Assembly (NCBI RefSeq): GCF_003670275.1
Contig: NZ_QXJF01000002.1
Span: 83,858 to 147,857, forward strand
DNA from: Helicobacter labetoulli
GTDB taxonomy: Bacteria; Campylobacterota; Campylobacteria; Campylobacterales; Helicobacteraceae
Length of the DNA stretch: 64,000 nucleotides
Direction: 5' to 3'
Positions 1-10,117 of this stretch are shown one piece after another. Position numbers and translations under genes: made by a program. The notes below the pieces were generated by a model. It had not been told where the DNA came from. It was given only the letters and a program-made list of their open reading frames with translations, and made no database searches. Numbering within the stretch: the first letter of the stretch is position 1; each line of letters opens with the position of its first letter.

Positions 1-1
1 A

Positions 2-775
2 TTTTTCACCGCACAGCTTGTTGCCAAAGATAAAGCAGGGAATGTTACACGGCACAATATTCCGCTTGTGCGTAATATCAATATTCCCTATTATCGTTCA
101 AATATCCGCATTAAAGAAGATTTTTTAAGTGGCAAGCTTGATGAGTTGCTTTCTCAAATTGACAAAAAGCATTTAAGAGATTTTGAGAACGACATAGAGA
201 AGTTTGCATTTTTCAATGAAGAGATTCGTGCTGAAGATGAAAAGAGAATCTTAAAAGCGTGTAGCGATTTAGTATCCACTAAGAGCTTTATTGACGAGAG
301 ATTTGCTCCATTTGTGCCGCTTAGAGGCTCAAAGCTTGTGGGGAGTTTTGGGGATTATCGCACTTATTATTTAGATAAAGAAAAAATCAGCGAAGCCACA
401 CATTTAGGCATTGATGTAGCAAGTGTGAAAAATGCCCCCATTATCGCAAGTAACAATGCTATAGTGCTGCTTAAAAGTCATCTTGGGCTATATGGGAATA
501 CTTTGCTTTTGTATCACGGCTTTGGCGTTTCATCAATCTATGCACATCTTCAAGAGAGCTATGTTGAAGTGAGCGATGAAGTGCATATAGGGCAAGAGAT
601 AGGCAAAACCGGTGCGACAGGCTGGGCTTTTGGCGATCATTTGCATTTTGGGATTTTGGTTCAAGGGCATTTTGTGCGTTTGGCTGAATGGCTTGACCAA
701 AAGTGGATTGATGAAAATGTAGTGAGCGTCTTAAGCAAGACGCGTAGCTTTTACCAAACAAGAGTAGTTCCCTAA
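2..775 (+). CDS. M23 family peptidoglycan endopeptidase, 5' end outside the window
   Basis: The frame is open from base 2, before any start codon, so the N-terminus lies upstream. The first residues (around AKDKAGNVT) look like the end of a beta-sandwich domain. The C-terminal part is a LytM/M23 zinc peptidase domain: HLGID at about 401-415 gives the H-x3-D pair and HLHFG at about 638-652 gives the H-x-H pair. The family cleaves cross-links in periplasmic peptidoglycan, and in Helicobacter such enzymes help set helical cell shape. It ends 14 bases before minC, so it probably heads or belongs to the minC-lpxC operon. Domain call is firm; the exact role and substrate are inferred. Confidence 0.85.
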   Translation, partial: FFTAQLVAKDKAGNVTRHNIPLVRNINIPYYRSNIRIKEDFLSGKLDELLSQIDKKHLRDFENDIEKFAFFNEEIRAEDEKRILKACSDLVSTKSFIDERFAPFVPLRGSKLVGSFGDYRTYYLDKEKISEATHLGIDVASVKNAPIIASNNAIVLLKSHLGLYGNTLLLYHGFGVSSIYAHLQESYVEVSDEVHIGQEIGKTGATGWAFGDHLHFGILVQGHFVRLAEWLDQKWIDENVVSVLSKTRSFYQTRVVP

Positions 776-789
776 AAGAGCCTGAATCT

Positions 790-1383
790 ATGATAAAGAC
801 ACATCAACGCACATTAAAACTATTTGAGTTTGAAGCTGGAGCAAGCACGGAAGAATATATTGCTTTTATCACAAAGCATTTGCCACTTTTGCGATACCAT
901 ACGCTTGGCTTTAAGGGCGAGATAGATTCTGTGTTGAAAGATTTTTTGCAGCACAATCAGCTAAGCTTTAGCACACTTAATACGATCTATACTCATCAAA
1001 ACACGCAGTCAAAAGAGCCAAAAGATTCTAAGCTTGATGTAGAATCTCAAAAGACTTCATCATCTGTACCGACCTTGTTTGTTTCTAAGGTTGTGCGGAG
1101 TGGAGAGGAGATTTGCCATAATGGTGATGTGGTGATAGAAACTCAAGTCAATGATGGCGCAAGAGTAGTAGCAGGTGGGAATCTTACTATATTTGGCGAA
1201 TGCAAGGGAAGTGTTGAGGTAGGTGGGGAATATATGATTTGCAAAAAGATTCTAGCTTCAGGAGTAATTTTTCAAGATAGGCTACTTGATGAGCCTTTTT
1301 TACGCAAAATTAACCAAAGCAGTGCATTATTCAAAATAATTTTAAGAAAAGACGATGATATAATCATAAAGGATTTATTATGA
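790..1383 (+). CDS. minC: septum site-determining protein MinC
   Basis: The 197-residue protein has a weakly conserved N-terminal half and a C-terminal MinC beta-helix domain (about residues 95-160), rich in G and V with the pattern [20 protein letters not shown]. MinC, recruited to the membrane by MinD, blocks FtsZ polymerisation away from mid-cell. The stop overlaps the lpxC start in ATGA, so the two are translationally coupled. MinD and MinE are not in this window. The residue-80 region ([13 protein letters not shown]) is a low-complexity linker between the two domains. Confidence 0.88.
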   Translation: MIKTHQRTLKLFEFEAGASTEEYIAFITKHLPLLRYHTLGFKGEIDSVLKDFLQHNQLSFSTLNTIYTHQNTQSKEPKDSKLDVESQKTSSSVPTLFVSKVVRSGEEICHNGDVVIETQVNDGARVVAGGNLTIFGECKGSVEVGGEYMICKKILASGVIFQDRLLDEPFLRKINQSSALFKIILRKDDDIIIKDLL

Positions 1384-2270
1384 AACAAAAAACGATAAAA
1401 AATAAGGTTGAGATTGTAGGGGTTGGGCTACATAAGGGTGTGCCTGTGAGAATGGAGCTTGAGTCATTAGATGTAAATAGTGGCGTGGTGTTTTATCGTA
1501 GTGATTTGGGCATAAGCATTGAGCTAAAGCCTGAAAATGTTATTGACACTACAATGGCAACGGTGCTTGGCAAGGGGGAAGCTAGAATCTCTACCATTGA
1601 GCATTTGCTTTCAGCTATTCACGCTTATGGGATTGATAATATTAGAATCTGCCTAGATAATGAGGAAGTGCCGATAATGGACGGAAGCTCTATTGGCTAT
1701 TGTATGCTCCTTGAGGAAGCAGGGATCATCTCGCAAAACGCTCCAAAAAAAGTCATAGCGATTAAAAAGCCCATTGAGATTCAAGATGATAAGAAATTTG
1801 TGCGTGTAGAGCCTAGTGAGCGGACAATTTTTGATTTTAGTATTGATTTTAGCCACCCAGCCATTCGTCAGCAGCACTATAAATTTACCTTTAGCACAAA
1901 GGCATATAAGGAAGAAATTGCTCGCGCTAGGACTTTTGGATTTTTACACGAAGTAAATTATTTACGCTCTATTGGACTTGCTAAGGGTGGGGATTTGAGT
2001 AATTGTATCGTGCTTGATGAGAGTGGGATTCTCAATAAAGATGGATTGCGGTATAAAGAAGAGTTTGTGCGACATAAGATTCTAGATGCTATTGGCGATA
2101 TGGCGTTGCTTGGAATGCCCCTGCTTGGCACTTATGTCTCTTATGCGGGAAGCCACAAGCTTAATCACTTACTCACAAAACAGCTTTTAAGTGATGAAAA
2201 AGCCTATGAGATTATAAGCCTTGAGGATAAGGCTATGGAAGAGGCATTAGAATACGCCTATGAGATGTAA
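1380..2270 (+). CDS. lpxC: UDP-3-O-acyl-N-acetylglucosamine deacetylase
   Basis: LpxC catalyses the committed step of lipid A synthesis in the cytoplasm. The 296-residue length is usual. The zinc ligands are visible as His75 (in STIEHLLSA), His232 and Asp236 (in HKILDAIGD); Glu74 is the general base and His259 (GSHKLNH) the second catalytic residue. The gene overlaps minC by four bases. With lpxK and lptB elsewhere in the window it shows that this organism makes a standard lipid A. Confidence 0.97.
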   Translation: MKQKTIKNKVEIVGVGLHKGVPVRMELESLDVNSGVVFYRSDLGISIELKPENVIDTTMATVLGKGEARISTIEHLLSAIHAYGIDNIRICLDNEEVPIMDGSSIGYCMLLEEAGIISQNAPKKVIAIKKPIEIQDDKKFVRVEPSERTIFDFSIDFSHPAIRQQHYKFTFSTKAYKEEIARARTFGFLHEVNYLRSIGLAKGGDLSNCIVLDESGILNKDGLRYKEEFVRHKILDAIGDMALLGMPLLGTYVSYAGSHKLNHLLTKQLLSDEKAYEIISLEDKAMEEALEYAYEM

Positions 2271-2308
2271 TTGTTGAGATGTAAGCCTTAAAAGTTTAAG
2301 AGATAAAA

Positions 2309-2803
2309 TTGAAAGAAATTGATATAGCACTTGTGAGTGTTGGTGGGACTATAAAATGTGGATTATATGAGAATAAAGAGCTTTTTGAAGAGATAGTAAG
2401 CAATGAGCTAACACTTACCGCCTTGCCTAAAATCTTTGAATCTTTGCTCCCAAATCCTAAGCAAGATTCTCAATACACGGATATGAAAATAAACACAATT
2501 TATTATGCCAATGGACCCGGAAGTTTTAGTGCATTAAAACTCACGCATATTTTTTTGCATACACTCAGCCTACTTTATGAAATCAAGCTCCTTGCTACTT
2601 CAAGTTTTTATTTCACTCAAGCAAAATATATTAAGGCGTTTGGCACGACCTATTTTTATGAAGATAAACATAATGAGATTGCTCTTGCTTATGGTATAGA
2701 CAATCCGCAAGAGACAGATTTTTATATGCCAAAGGTTTTAGACCCTCAATGTTTTCATCACAAAACAGAGCCATTATACATATTGCCACCAGTGCAAAGC
2801 TAG
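2309..2803 (+). CDS. tsaB: TsaB-like subunit of tRNA threonylcarbamoyladenosine synthase
   Basis: This 164-residue protein has the ASKHA-type N-terminus of TsaB and the GPGSFSALK motif (about residues 73-81) that corresponds to GPGSFTGLR in the family. TsaB partners TsaD and TsaE in forming t6A37 on ANN-decoding tRNAs. The protein is shorter than the roughly 230 residues of E. coli TsaB, because the C-terminal half is reduced. The start is TTG at 2309. The position between lpxC and thrB matches Helicobacter gene order. TsaE is encoded at 22.2 kb in this window. Confidence 0.75.
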   Translation: MKEIDIALVSVGGTIKCGLYENKELFEEIVSNELTLTALPKIFESLLPNPKQDSQYTDMKINTIYYANGPGSFSALKLTHIFLHTLSLLYEIKLLATSSFYFTQAKYIKAFGTTYFYEDKHNEIALAYGIDNPQETDFYMPKVLDPQCFHHKTEPLYILPPVQS

Positions 2804-2844
2804 AATCTAAAGGCTTTCATAAACAAAGCTTAAAACAAAAACAT

Positions 2845-2850
2845 TATAAT
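2845..2850 (+). promoter_or_regulatory. candidate -10 element for thrB
   Basis: A perfect TATAAT lies 47 bases before the thrB start, in the only sizeable gap of this operon. It is preceded by an A/T-rich stretch without a clear -35, as is usual for the Helicobacter vegetative sigma factor. It would allow thrB and the genes after it to be transcribed separately from lpxC-tsaB. Confidence 0.55.
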
Positions 2851-2896
2851 GCGGTTTTTTGAGCGTCAAATTTGAGTATGGCAGAAGGAGTAGATT

Positions 2897-3835
2897 TTGG
2901 TTGTTCGTGTTCCTGCTACAAGTGCAAATCTTGGACCGGGCTTTGATACGCTGGGTTTGGCTTTGAATCTTTATAATACTTTTAGCGTTACTCCCGCACG
3001 ACTTAGCAGTATCCATATTGCAGGAGAAGGTGAAGATCGCCCAAAATTACGCGTGGATAATGTGTTTGTTAAAATTTTTAATGAAGTGCTTGAATTTTAT
3101 GAATATCCGCGGAGACATTATAAGTTTAGCTTTCACAATGATATTCCTATCTCAAGGGGGCTTGGCTCTAGCTCGGCGGTGATTATCGGGGCGATTGTGA
3201 GTGCATATCATATAATGCAAAAGCCTTTGGATACAAATGAGATTCTAAACCTTGCCCTTTGCTATGAAAATCACCCTGATAATATTACTCCTGCACTCTG
3301 TGGGGGCTTTAACATCGCAATGCTAGAATCTAATAAACAGCCCACCAAAAATACCCATAAAGATTCTATTTTTGGCAGTCAAAAAACAAGGGTTGTGAGT
3401 ATGCAAACGCTCGTGCCAAATGATATTAAAGCTGTTGTTGTTGTGCCAAATGCGACTATTTCTACAAAATTTTCACGCCGCACATTGCCTAAAAAATACA
3501 GCACAAAAGATGCAGTATTTAATCTCTCTCACGCGTGTATGTTAAGCGGGGCATTTATGAAAGGGGATTATACACTACTAAGGGAAGCGAGTCAGGATAG
3601 ATTCCATCAAGATGTGCGTATGAAGGCTTTGCCGATTTTATTTGCGATTCAAAAACTTGCCCTAGAAAATAATGCCCTTTTAAGCACACTCTCAGGCAGT
3701 GGCTCATCGTTTTTAAATATTTGTTACGCTGATGAGAGTAAAAGACTATCAGAAATAATGCAAAAGAGCTTCCCAAAGTTCCGCGTATTTGAGTTAGAAT
3801 TTGACAATATGGGCGCGACACTGCTAGAATCATAA
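2897..3835 (+). CDS. thrB: homoserine kinase
   Basis: ThrB phosphorylates homoserine for threonine synthesis. The 312-residue GHMP kinase has the N-terminal PATSANLGPGFD motif, the ATP-binding PISRGLGSSSA loop (about residues 89-99) and the C-terminal GSGSSFL loop. The start is TTG at 2897 with the ribosome site AGAAGGAG six bases before it. A short extra segment around residues 148-160 (SNKQPTKNTHKDSIFG) contains an AGATTCT motif. It is followed 19 bases later by ylxR. Confidence 0.95.
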   Translation: MVVRVPATSANLGPGFDTLGLALNLYNTFSVTPARLSSIHIAGEGEDRPKLRVDNVFVKIFNEVLEFYEYPRRHYKFSFHNDIPISRGLGSSSAVIIGAIVSAYHIMQKPLDTNEILNLALCYENHPDNITPALCGGFNIAMLESNKQPTKNTHKDSIFGSQKTRVVSMQTLVPNDIKAVVVVPNATISTKFSRRTLPKKYSTKDAVFNLSHACMLSGAFMKGDYTLLREASQDRFHQDVRMKALPILFAIQKLALENNALLSTLSGSGSSFLNICYADESKRLSEIMQKSFPKFRVFELEFDNMGATLLES

Positions 3836-3854
3836 AACTTTAGGTATAATACAA

Positions 3855-4112
3855 ATGAAACAAGCCAAACAAACGCGTATGTGTGTCAAATGTCGCAAGA
3901 GATTTCATCAAAAGGAGCTTTTAAGACTGCAATGTGATGGTTATTTCCTATGTGAATTTAGCGGGAAAGGACGAAGTTTTTATGTGTGTGAGGAGTGCTT
4001 AGGGCAGCCAAAAACACTTCAAGTGATATTAAAAATTAACAAACTCAAACCAAGTGAAGAATATGCTTTAAGACTAAAGGAGATAAGCAATCAATGGAAA
4101 AAATTAGACTAG
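3855..4112 (+). CDS. ylxR: YlxR/RnpM family RNA-binding protein (DUF448)
   Basis: The 85-residue protein starts with TRMCVKCRKRF, the hallmark of the YlxR family, and has a second cysteine pair (CEECLG). YlxR usually sits between nusA and infB. In Firmicutes the homologue RnpM binds RNase P RNA; that function has not, to my knowledge, been shown for Helicobacter. The gene overlaps the infB start by 19 bases, so translation is probably coupled. Confidence 0.88.
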   Translation: MKQAKQTRMCVKCRKRFHQKELLRLQCDGYFLCEFSGKGRSFYVCEECLGQPKTLQVILKINKLKPSEEYALRLKEISNQWKKLD

Positions 4113-6712
4113 CACAAATTGGGCAGGAATTTGGCAAGGACGCTAAATTTGCCTTTGAAAAAGCCAAAGAAATGGGGCTAGGTGTCAAAACACCATCAAG
4201 CTCATTGACACAAGAAGAAGCTGCTGCACTATATGAGTTTATGACCACAGGGGTAAATCCAATGCCTCCAAAACTTGAATCTAAAAAGCCAAAGACGAGT
4301 AAGGCTAAAGATTCTAGCAAAAAGACTTCATCTCAAACTAAAGATACAAAAGCACAAGTGGAGAAAAAAGACGACAAACGCCCTCAAAGCAAAAAAGAAG
4401 ATATAAAAATGCAAGATTCACAACCAAAGCTAGATATATCAAAAGCTCAAAAGGTTAGTCCTAAAGAGAGTGAAAGCGAAGATTCTGCTGTGGCTGTGAG
4501 CTTAGAGCCAAAGGCTAAGCTGGGCTTGAGGATTGTGCGTAAAAATGACAAGCACCCATCGCCAAGCAAAGAGCAAAGCCCCATTGAATCCAAAAAAGAT
4601 GAGAGCAAAAAACACGCTCCGAGCTACAAGGAGCTTCTCGCACAAAGTGCTGATGAAGAACATAAAAAGCATAAAAAAGATAAGCATAAGCCAAAGGTAG
4701 CCCAAAAACACACAGATCAAAAGATTCATATCCTAGATGATAGGGATATTGGCTTTGATTATGATGATGAGCAAGATGAGATTATGCTTTTTGATTTGAA
4801 TGAAACGCAGGTGCGTGATGAGGAAGAGGAAAATAAGATTCGTCAAGCTATCACCGATAGAGTTCAGATTCACCGCAAGAATCCGTGGATGAATGAGGGG
4901 AGCATTAAACGCGGTGGCAAAAGACGCAAACCGCCAAAAGTAGTAAAAAATGTAGATAAGGTTAAAGGTGCTATCTCTATTCCAGAAGAAATTCGCGTAT
5001 ATGAGTTTGCTGAACTTATTAGGGTGGAGCTAAAAGAAGTGATAAAAGTGCTATTTAATCTTGGGCTTATGGCGACTAAAAATGACTTCCTTGACAGAGA
5101 TGCTATTGAGATTCTAGCTGATGAGTTTGAGCTAGAGATTTCTATCCACGATGTGAAAGAACATAGTGAAATAGAAATGGAACTAGAAGATGCACCACAG
5201 CTTGAGCGTCCGCCTGTGGTTACGATTATGGGGCATGTGGATCACGGCAAAACTTCACTACTTGATTATATCCGTAATTCTCGCGTGGCAAGTGGTGAAG
5301 CGGGGGGCATTACCCAACATATTGGGGCATATATGGTGGAAAAAAATGGCAAAAAAATCAGCTTTATTGACACGCCCGGACATGAAGCCTTTACACAAAT
5401 GCGAAGCCGAGGGGCGCAGGTTACAGATATTGCTATTATTGTCATTGCAGCTGATGATGGCGTAAAGCAACAAACTATAGAGGCACTCAATCACGCTAAA
5501 GCGGCAAATGTGCAAATCATCATCGCAATGAATAAAATGGATAAGGAAAATGCAAATCCCGATAAACTTAAGGCTGAATGTGCGGAGCTTGGATTCACGC
5601 CTAATGAATGGGGCGGGGAGTATGAGTTTATCCCTATTTCGGCTAAGAGTGGGGAAGGGGTTGAAAATCTCCTAGAGACGATTTTAATCCAAGCTGAAGT
5701 GCTAGAGCTTAAAGCTTCTCATCAAGGCAGAGCTAGAGCTATCGTATTAGAGGCGAGTTTGGAAAAGGGCAGGGGTCCTGTGGCGACTATCATCGTGCAG
5801 CAAGGGGTGCTAAATGTTGGAGATTCTGTTGTGGCAGATACGGCTTTTGGGCGTGTGAGAGCATTGCTTGATGATAGGGGGCAGAATATCACGCAGCTTT
5901 ATCCCTCTGGTGTAGCGGTTGTTGCTGGGCTTTCACTTGTGCCAAGTGCCGGAGCGGTGCTTCAAAGTGTGGAAAATGACACGATTGCACGAGAGCACGC
6001 ACAAAAACGCGCTTTATATTTGCGACAAAAGGAGCTAAGTAAAACTACAAAGGTTACTTTTGATGAACTAGGCGAGATGGTTGCTCAAGGCAATCTTAAA
6101 AGTCTGCCGCTTATTGTGAAAGCTGATACGCAAGGTAGCCTTGAGGCAATAAAGGCAAGTTTGGAAAAACTAAGCAAAGATGAGGTGCGTGTCAATATCA
6201 TTGGCTTTGGTGTTGGTGGGATTAGTGAGAGTGATATAGATTTGTCTGCAACAAGTGAAAATAGTTTGATTCTAGGATTCAATGTTCGCCCAACAGGAAG
6301 CGTGAAAGCAAAGGCAAAAGAGCTTGGCGTGGAGATTAAGACTTATTCTATTATTTATTCGCTGCTTGATGATATTAAGGCATTGCTTGGTGGGCTTATG
6401 TCGCCTGTGATTGAAGAGGAGAATACCGGACAGGCTGAAGTGCGTGAGACATTTAATATTCCTAAGGTTGGAGTGATTGCTGGGTGTATGGTTGTTGAAG
6501 GTAGTATTCAAAGGGGCATTAAGGTGCGACTAATCCGTGATGGCGTGGTGGTGCATACAGGCTCTATTAGCTCACTCAAGCGATTTAAAGATGACGCTAA
6601 GGAAGTGTCAAAGGGCTATGAATGCGGTATTATGCTAGAGAATTATAATGATATTAAAGTGGGCGATGTGTTTGAAACATACAAAGAAATTGCTAAGACA
6701 AAAACTTTGTAA
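4094..6712 (+). CDS. infB: translation initiation factor IF-2
   Basis: IF-2 is the GTPase that places initiator fMet-tRNA on the ribosome. In the 872 residues the first 220 are a charged, low-complexity K/E/S linker, followed by the IF2_N domain, the G domain with GHVDHGKT (about residue 380), DTPGHEAF and NKMDKE, and the C-terminal domains that bind fMet-tRNA. rbfA and rimP, which often follow infB, are absent here: an outer-membrane protein gene comes next. The linker contains several AGATTCT motifs encoding Asp-Ser. Confidence 0.97.
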   Translation: MEKIRLAQIGQEFGKDAKFAFEKAKEMGLGVKTPSSSLTQEEAAALYEFMTTGVNPMPPKLESKKPKTSKAKDSSKKTSSQTKDTKAQVEKKDDKRPQSKKEDIKMQDSQPKLDISKAQKVSPKESESEDSAVAVSLEPKAKLGLRIVRKNDKHPSPSKEQSPIESKKDESKKHAPSYKELLAQSADEEHKKHKKDKHKPKVAQKHTDQKIHILDDRDIGFDYDDEQDEIMLFDLNETQVRDEEEENKIRQAITDRVQIHRKNPWMNEGSIKRGGKRRKPPKVVKNVDKVKGAISIPEEIRVYEFAELIRVELKEVIKVLFNLGLMATKNDFLDRDAIEILADEFELEISIHDVKEHSEIEMELEDAPQLERPPVVTIMGHVDHGKTSLLDYIRNSRVASGEAGGITQHIGAYMVEKNGKKISFIDTPGHEAFTQMRSRGAQVTDIAIIVIAADDGVKQQTIEALNHAKAANVQIIIAMNKMDKENANPDKLKAECAELGFTPNEWGGEYEFIPISAKSGEGVENLLETILIQAEVLELKASHQGRARAIVLEASLEKGRGPVATIIVQQGVLNVGDSVVADTAFGRVRALLDDRGQNITQLYPSGVAVVAGLSLVPSAGAVLQSVENDTIAREHAQKRALYLRQKELSKTTKVTFDELGEMVAQGNLKSLPLIVKADTQGSLEAIKASLEKLSKDEVRVNIIGFGVGGISESDIDLSATSENSLILGFNVRPTGSVKAKAKELGVEIKTYSIIYSLLDDIKALLGGLMSPVIEEENTGQAEVRETFNIPKVGVIAGCMVVEGSIQRGIKVRLIRDGVVVHTGSISSLKRFKDDAKEVSKGYECGIMLENYNDIKVGDVFETYKEIAKTKTL

Positions 6713-6778
6713 AGATTATGTAAAATCTACTTATTTTGATTAGAATCTCGCCCACTTCTTTGCAATAGAAGTGTGAAA

Positions 6779-7435
6779 ATGAAAAAGTTAGTTTTTGTTT
6801 TGTGTGGATTTTTGTTTTTTGGTATCGCACAAGCTGATGAGCAGACTTATGAGAGAAGCAAAAATAAATTTGTGATTGGTGCATCAGGGAGCTTTGGCTC
6901 TATGGAGCGATCATCTGAATATTTTAATACCCAAGGTATGGAGATTGATCAGTTTGATGGTGATAAGAGCTTGAGCGGATTTGGTGGAAGTGCGAGAGTG
7001 GGCTATGATGTGTATTTTAAGCCAACACAAGCTATTAGAATCTATGCAGATTATATTGGTGCGAGTTTTGGCAAAGATGAGATTCTAGGCAGAATGAATC
7101 TTAATCATATTGGCGTAAATGTGGATTATCGCTATGACTTTTTGAGTGGTTTTGGCGTATTTGCCGGAGCTGGCGCGGTGTATAATATGGGCAAGACAAA
7201 TCTAGGCGATATAGATGGTATAGGTGCTGGATTTAATGTGGGTGGAGCGTATGTGATTAATGAGTATGTTGAGCTAGAATTGCGTATGAAGTTTATTGTG
7301 GCTGAATATTTTAATAACAAAGCGGTGAATCCTGTGAAGCTCCCAAATGGTGCGGGTGCTGGGACTATCACAGCTCAAAATCTTAACCTAGATGCTCCAA
7401 TGTATGTTATGTTAGGACTGAATGTAAGATTTTAA
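6779..7435 (+). CDS. outer-membrane beta-barrel protein
   Basis: The protein starts with a clear signal peptide (MKKLVFVLCGFLFFGIAQA, cleavage before DEQT) and continues with alternating short polar and aromatic strands, ending in MYVMLGLNVRF. A C-terminal phenylalanine is the usual BAM recognition signal. At about 200 mature residues it resembles small 8-10-stranded porin-like barrels of Helicobacter. I chose the ATG at 6779; an in-frame GTG six bases earlier is possible. Its stop overlaps the end of the convergent glycosyltransferase by four bases. No specific ligand can be assigned. Confidence 0.7.
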   Translation: MKKLVFVLCGFLFFGIAQADEQTYERSKNKFVIGASGSFGSMERSSEYFNTQGMEIDQFDGDKSLSGFGGSARVGYDVYFKPTQAIRIYADYIGASFGKDEILGRMNLNHIGVNVDYRYDFLSGFGVFAGAGAVYNMGKTNLGDIDGIGAGFNVGGAYVINEYVELELRMKFIVAEYFNNKAVNPVKLPNGAGAGTITAQNLNLDAPMYVMLGLNVRF

Positions 7436-8651
7436 GCCTTTTTCTTTTTTAATGTATGACGAATGCGTCGCTCTAAGGATTTGAGATAAAATCCAAAGGC
7501 ACGCAAGGGATAGCTTATCTCAAAGTATTGTGGGAAAGCAAGGATAAGTTTTCTTGCTGGTTTCAAACGGACATATTCATTAAGCAAGGAAAGCCTGTAT
7601 ATAAGCTTCAGTGGGTCTTTTGGGGTTTCAAAAAGTCTAAGTGAAAAACAACAATATGTGCCTTGTATAAGCTTTGTAATATGGGCTTGAACTTGAGAAG
7701 ACTGCTTTTGCTTGAAGCAATGCAGCTCTTCAAGTTGTAAAAATAAACTCGCACTTCTATAATATTCTCTTGCTACACTTTGATTGCTAAAAGCTTGATA
7801 GACTTTTGCAACATACGCGGGATATGTGAGATTCTTATTTTGTGTAAAGTTGCAAATACTATTTGGGCGGATTCTATATAAATAAAGTTTTTCTTTTAAC
7901 ACAAAGATATGAGAGGCTTGAATAAAGAGTAGTGTGCCAAAATTATGATCTTCGTGCAAGGCAAAATCAAGGAAATATACCTGTTTTTTACACAAAAATG
8001 CAAAGTCAATTATGCCGCTCCACGCCCAATAAAAAGAGCCTCGTTCCGCACTATCTTCTAGCCATTGCGATGAGGAGATAAGCATAGAATCCGTATAGGA
8101 ATAGCTCTCTTGCAATGTAGGATACACTTCACTAGGCTGTGCGACATTGTCATAATAGCATTCATAATCACACCACACTACATCAGCTCCCGCTGAATAT
8201 TGCAAACATTTTTGCAAAAAGGCACTTTGCCACATATCATCAGAATCTAAAAAGCAAATCCAATCAATTTGAGAGGGGGTAGGCACTCTATCTCTATGCG
8301 TGATAATGCGAATGTTTTGATATTCATAAATTTCTAAAGCATTGCTTTTGCCCCCCCCCCATTAATTGTTCTATTTGAAAAAAAGCGAGCTTGAAACCAA
8401 TAAATTCCTGTATTTCTCACATTTGATAAGCCGCCATTGTCTTTATCAATCAAAACAAAGCGTTTATCTCTAGCGACATACTCTTTGGCGATTGCGAGGC
8501 TTTGGTCTGTGCTGCCATCATTAACAAGCACAACTTCAAAATTTTGGTAGCTTTGATTTAAAACAGAATCTAAACATTCACGCAAATACTGCTCTACATT
8601 GTAGATTGGCACAACAATGCCCACTTTGTGCGTTTGGCTTTTATCCTGCAT
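7432..8651 (-). CDS. phase-variable family 2 glycosyltransferase, out of frame in this sequence
   Basis: Two reading frames together make one GT-A protein. The first part (from 8651) has VGIVVPIYNVEQYLRECL and VLVNDGSTD, typical of GT2 enzymes; the second holds ICFLDSDDMW, the DxD-like metal site, and an alpha-helical basic C-terminus. A G10 tract (8351-8360, C on the + strand) lies at the join. As read, the first frame stops shortly after it. A tract of 8 or 11 G would join the frames into a protein of about 406 residues (11 G). It starts three bases after bcp. Such enzymes usually add sugars to LPS or other surface glycans; the acceptor here is unknown. Confidence 0.82.
8351..8360 (-). repeat. 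G10 homopolymer, contingency tract in glycosyltransferase
   Basis: Ten C on the + strand, read as GGGGGGGGGG in the gene. Slipped-strand changes of one base would switch the gene on (11) or keep it off (9, 10). Long pure G tracts are otherwise rare in this AT-rich DNA. Confidence 0.9.
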
Positions 8652-8653
8652 AT

Positions 8654-9115
8654 TTATCCCTCCAAACTCTCTAGCACTTTTTGGGCGTGTCCTTTGGCTT
8701 TGACATTATAAAAGCTTTGTTTAATCACGCCATCTTTGCCAATAACAAAGGTGCTACGGATAATCCCCTGCACCTCCTTGCCATACATCATTTTTGTGCC
8801 ATACGCCCCATACGCACTTGCCACGCTTTTATCCGTATCGCTAAGCAGTAGAATCTTAAGATTCTGCTTGGCAATGAAGTTTTGATGAGTTTTTGGGCTA
8901 TCTGGGCTAATGCCTACAATCACATAACCTTTAAGCGCAAAAGATTCTATAAGCTCACTAAAATCTTGAGCCTCAATCGTGCAACCGGGTGTGTTATCCT
9001 TGGGGTAAAAATACACAATGACATTTTTGCAAAGCAAATCCTGCAAAGCAAACTCGCTCCCATCACTACTTTGTAGCCTAAAAAGCGGTGCTTTATCTCC
9101 TGCTTGAAGTCTCAT
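8654..9115 (-). CDS. bcp: thiol peroxidase of the Bcp family (peroxiredoxin)
   Basis: Bcp reduces peroxides in the cytoplasm with thioredoxin. The peroxidatic cysteine is in NTPGCTIEA. The cysteine five residues later that forms the disulfide in E. coli Bcp is replaced by Gln (EAQDF), so this is a one-cysteine or atypical version; another Cys lies in DLLCKNV. I prefer the ATG at 9115, which has AAAGGAGA six bases upstream, over the GTG two codons earlier. The downstream glycosyltransferase begins three bases after the stop. Confidence 0.92.
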   Translation of the reverse strand: MRLQAGDKAPLFRLQSSDGSEFALQDLLCKNVIVYFYPKDNTPGCTIEAQDFSELIESFALKGYVIVGISPDSPKTHQNFIAKQNLKILLLSDTDKSVASAYGAYGTKMMYGKEVQGIIRSTFVIGKDGVIKQSFYNVKAKGHAQKVLESLEG

Positions 9116-9187
9116 TTTCACTCTCCTTTTAAAGTTTTAGTCATCAAGTATAAAGCAAGATTCTAGCGTTTTTATAATAATGTCGGT

Positions 9188-10102
9188 TTAGTTTTGGGAT
9201 TCAAAGCTCATCACATACATTTTGATACGCTCTAAAATTTGAGAATCTATACTCAAACGCAGCCGCATAACACTTAAATCTAGCCCGCTACCGAAAAGCT
9301 TAACTTCATCTTTGCTTGTTACAAGTAATGAAGTGGCGTTATGCTCTTTTATAGAATCTTGCAGGGCTTGTATATCAAAGCGTGAGTGGTCATTAAGGGT
9401 AATCTTCCCCACCACAGAATCTGGCAAAAACGCATCAAGCCGTGATGGATTGGCAATAGCAGTGAGTAAAAGCATTCTCTCACTTGGAGATTCTATATTA
9501 ACCTCTCTTTCATAGTCTATTCCCTCACGCACGAGAATATCAGCGTATTTTAAAGCACTTTTTATCTCACGATAAATACCACTTGGAAGACAAAATGGAA
9601 AGTAAGGCTTTAAAAGCGGCTCAAGTACGATATTAAGCTTTTTAAAGTTGAATCTAAATCCATCATCTAAAAATATGACTTTTGCTCCTAGCTCTTTTGC
9701 CTTATGCACGGCTTCCACACGATTTTTACATACAATGACACTTGCATTTTTTAGCTCCCTTGCAATGAGATATGGCTCATCGCCCGCTTCTTCTTGTGAG
9801 GTTTTAATCTCACCATTTAGACTTGCTATCACAAGCCCTTTAGATGAGCGTTTATAGCCGCGTGAAATAACGCAGACATTTGAAAAATTTTTTGCTACTT
9901 CAATGATAAAAGGCGTTTTCCCACTGCCTCCAGCGACAAGATTCCCAACACTAATGATGGGGATATGAAAATCGTGGAATGTAGAGAATCTCCGTCTTAT
10001 AATTGAACCTATGGCATAGAGTAGTGAGATGGGCAAAAGAGCGATACTTAGGCATTTTTGTAAGAAGTTTGGATTATAAAAATATGAGTCAATAAAACGC
10101 AT
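9188..10102 (-). CDS. lpxK: tetraacyldisaccharide 4'-kinase
   Basis: LpxK phosphorylates the 4' position of the lipid A precursor at the inner membrane. The 304-residue protein has an N-terminal hydrophobic anchor (CLSIALLPISLLYAIGSII), then the P-loop SVGNLVAGGSGKTPF and CVISRGYKR. nadE is directly upstream (15-base gap), the same pairing as in H. pylori. Confidence 0.95.
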   Translation of the reverse strand: MRFIDSYFYNPNFLQKCLSIALLPISLLYAIGSIIRRRFSTFHDFHIPIISVGNLVAGGSGKTPFIIEVAKNFSNVCVISRGYKRSSKGLVIASLNGEIKTSQEEAGDEPYLIARELKNASVIVCKNRVEAVHKAKELGAKVIFLDDGFRFNFKKLNIVLEPLLKPYFPFCLPSGIYREIKSALKYADILVREGIDYEREVNIESPSERMLLLTAIANPSRLDAFLPDSVVGKITLNDHSRFDIQALQDSIKEHNATSLLVTSKDEVKLFGSGLDLSVMRLRLSIDSQILERIKMYVMSFESQN

Positions 10103-10117
10103 TGTGTTATTCCTTAA

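Noticed and set aside
471..761. Antisense open frames, such as those opposite the M23, infB, glyS and dnaX genes
   Set aside because: They lie entirely within well-supported genes on the other strand, lack ribosome sites and have compositions of shadow frames.
3845..3850. TATAAT before ylxR as its promoter
   Set aside because: It ends four bases before the ATG, so transcription would begin inside the gene. It is probably chance.
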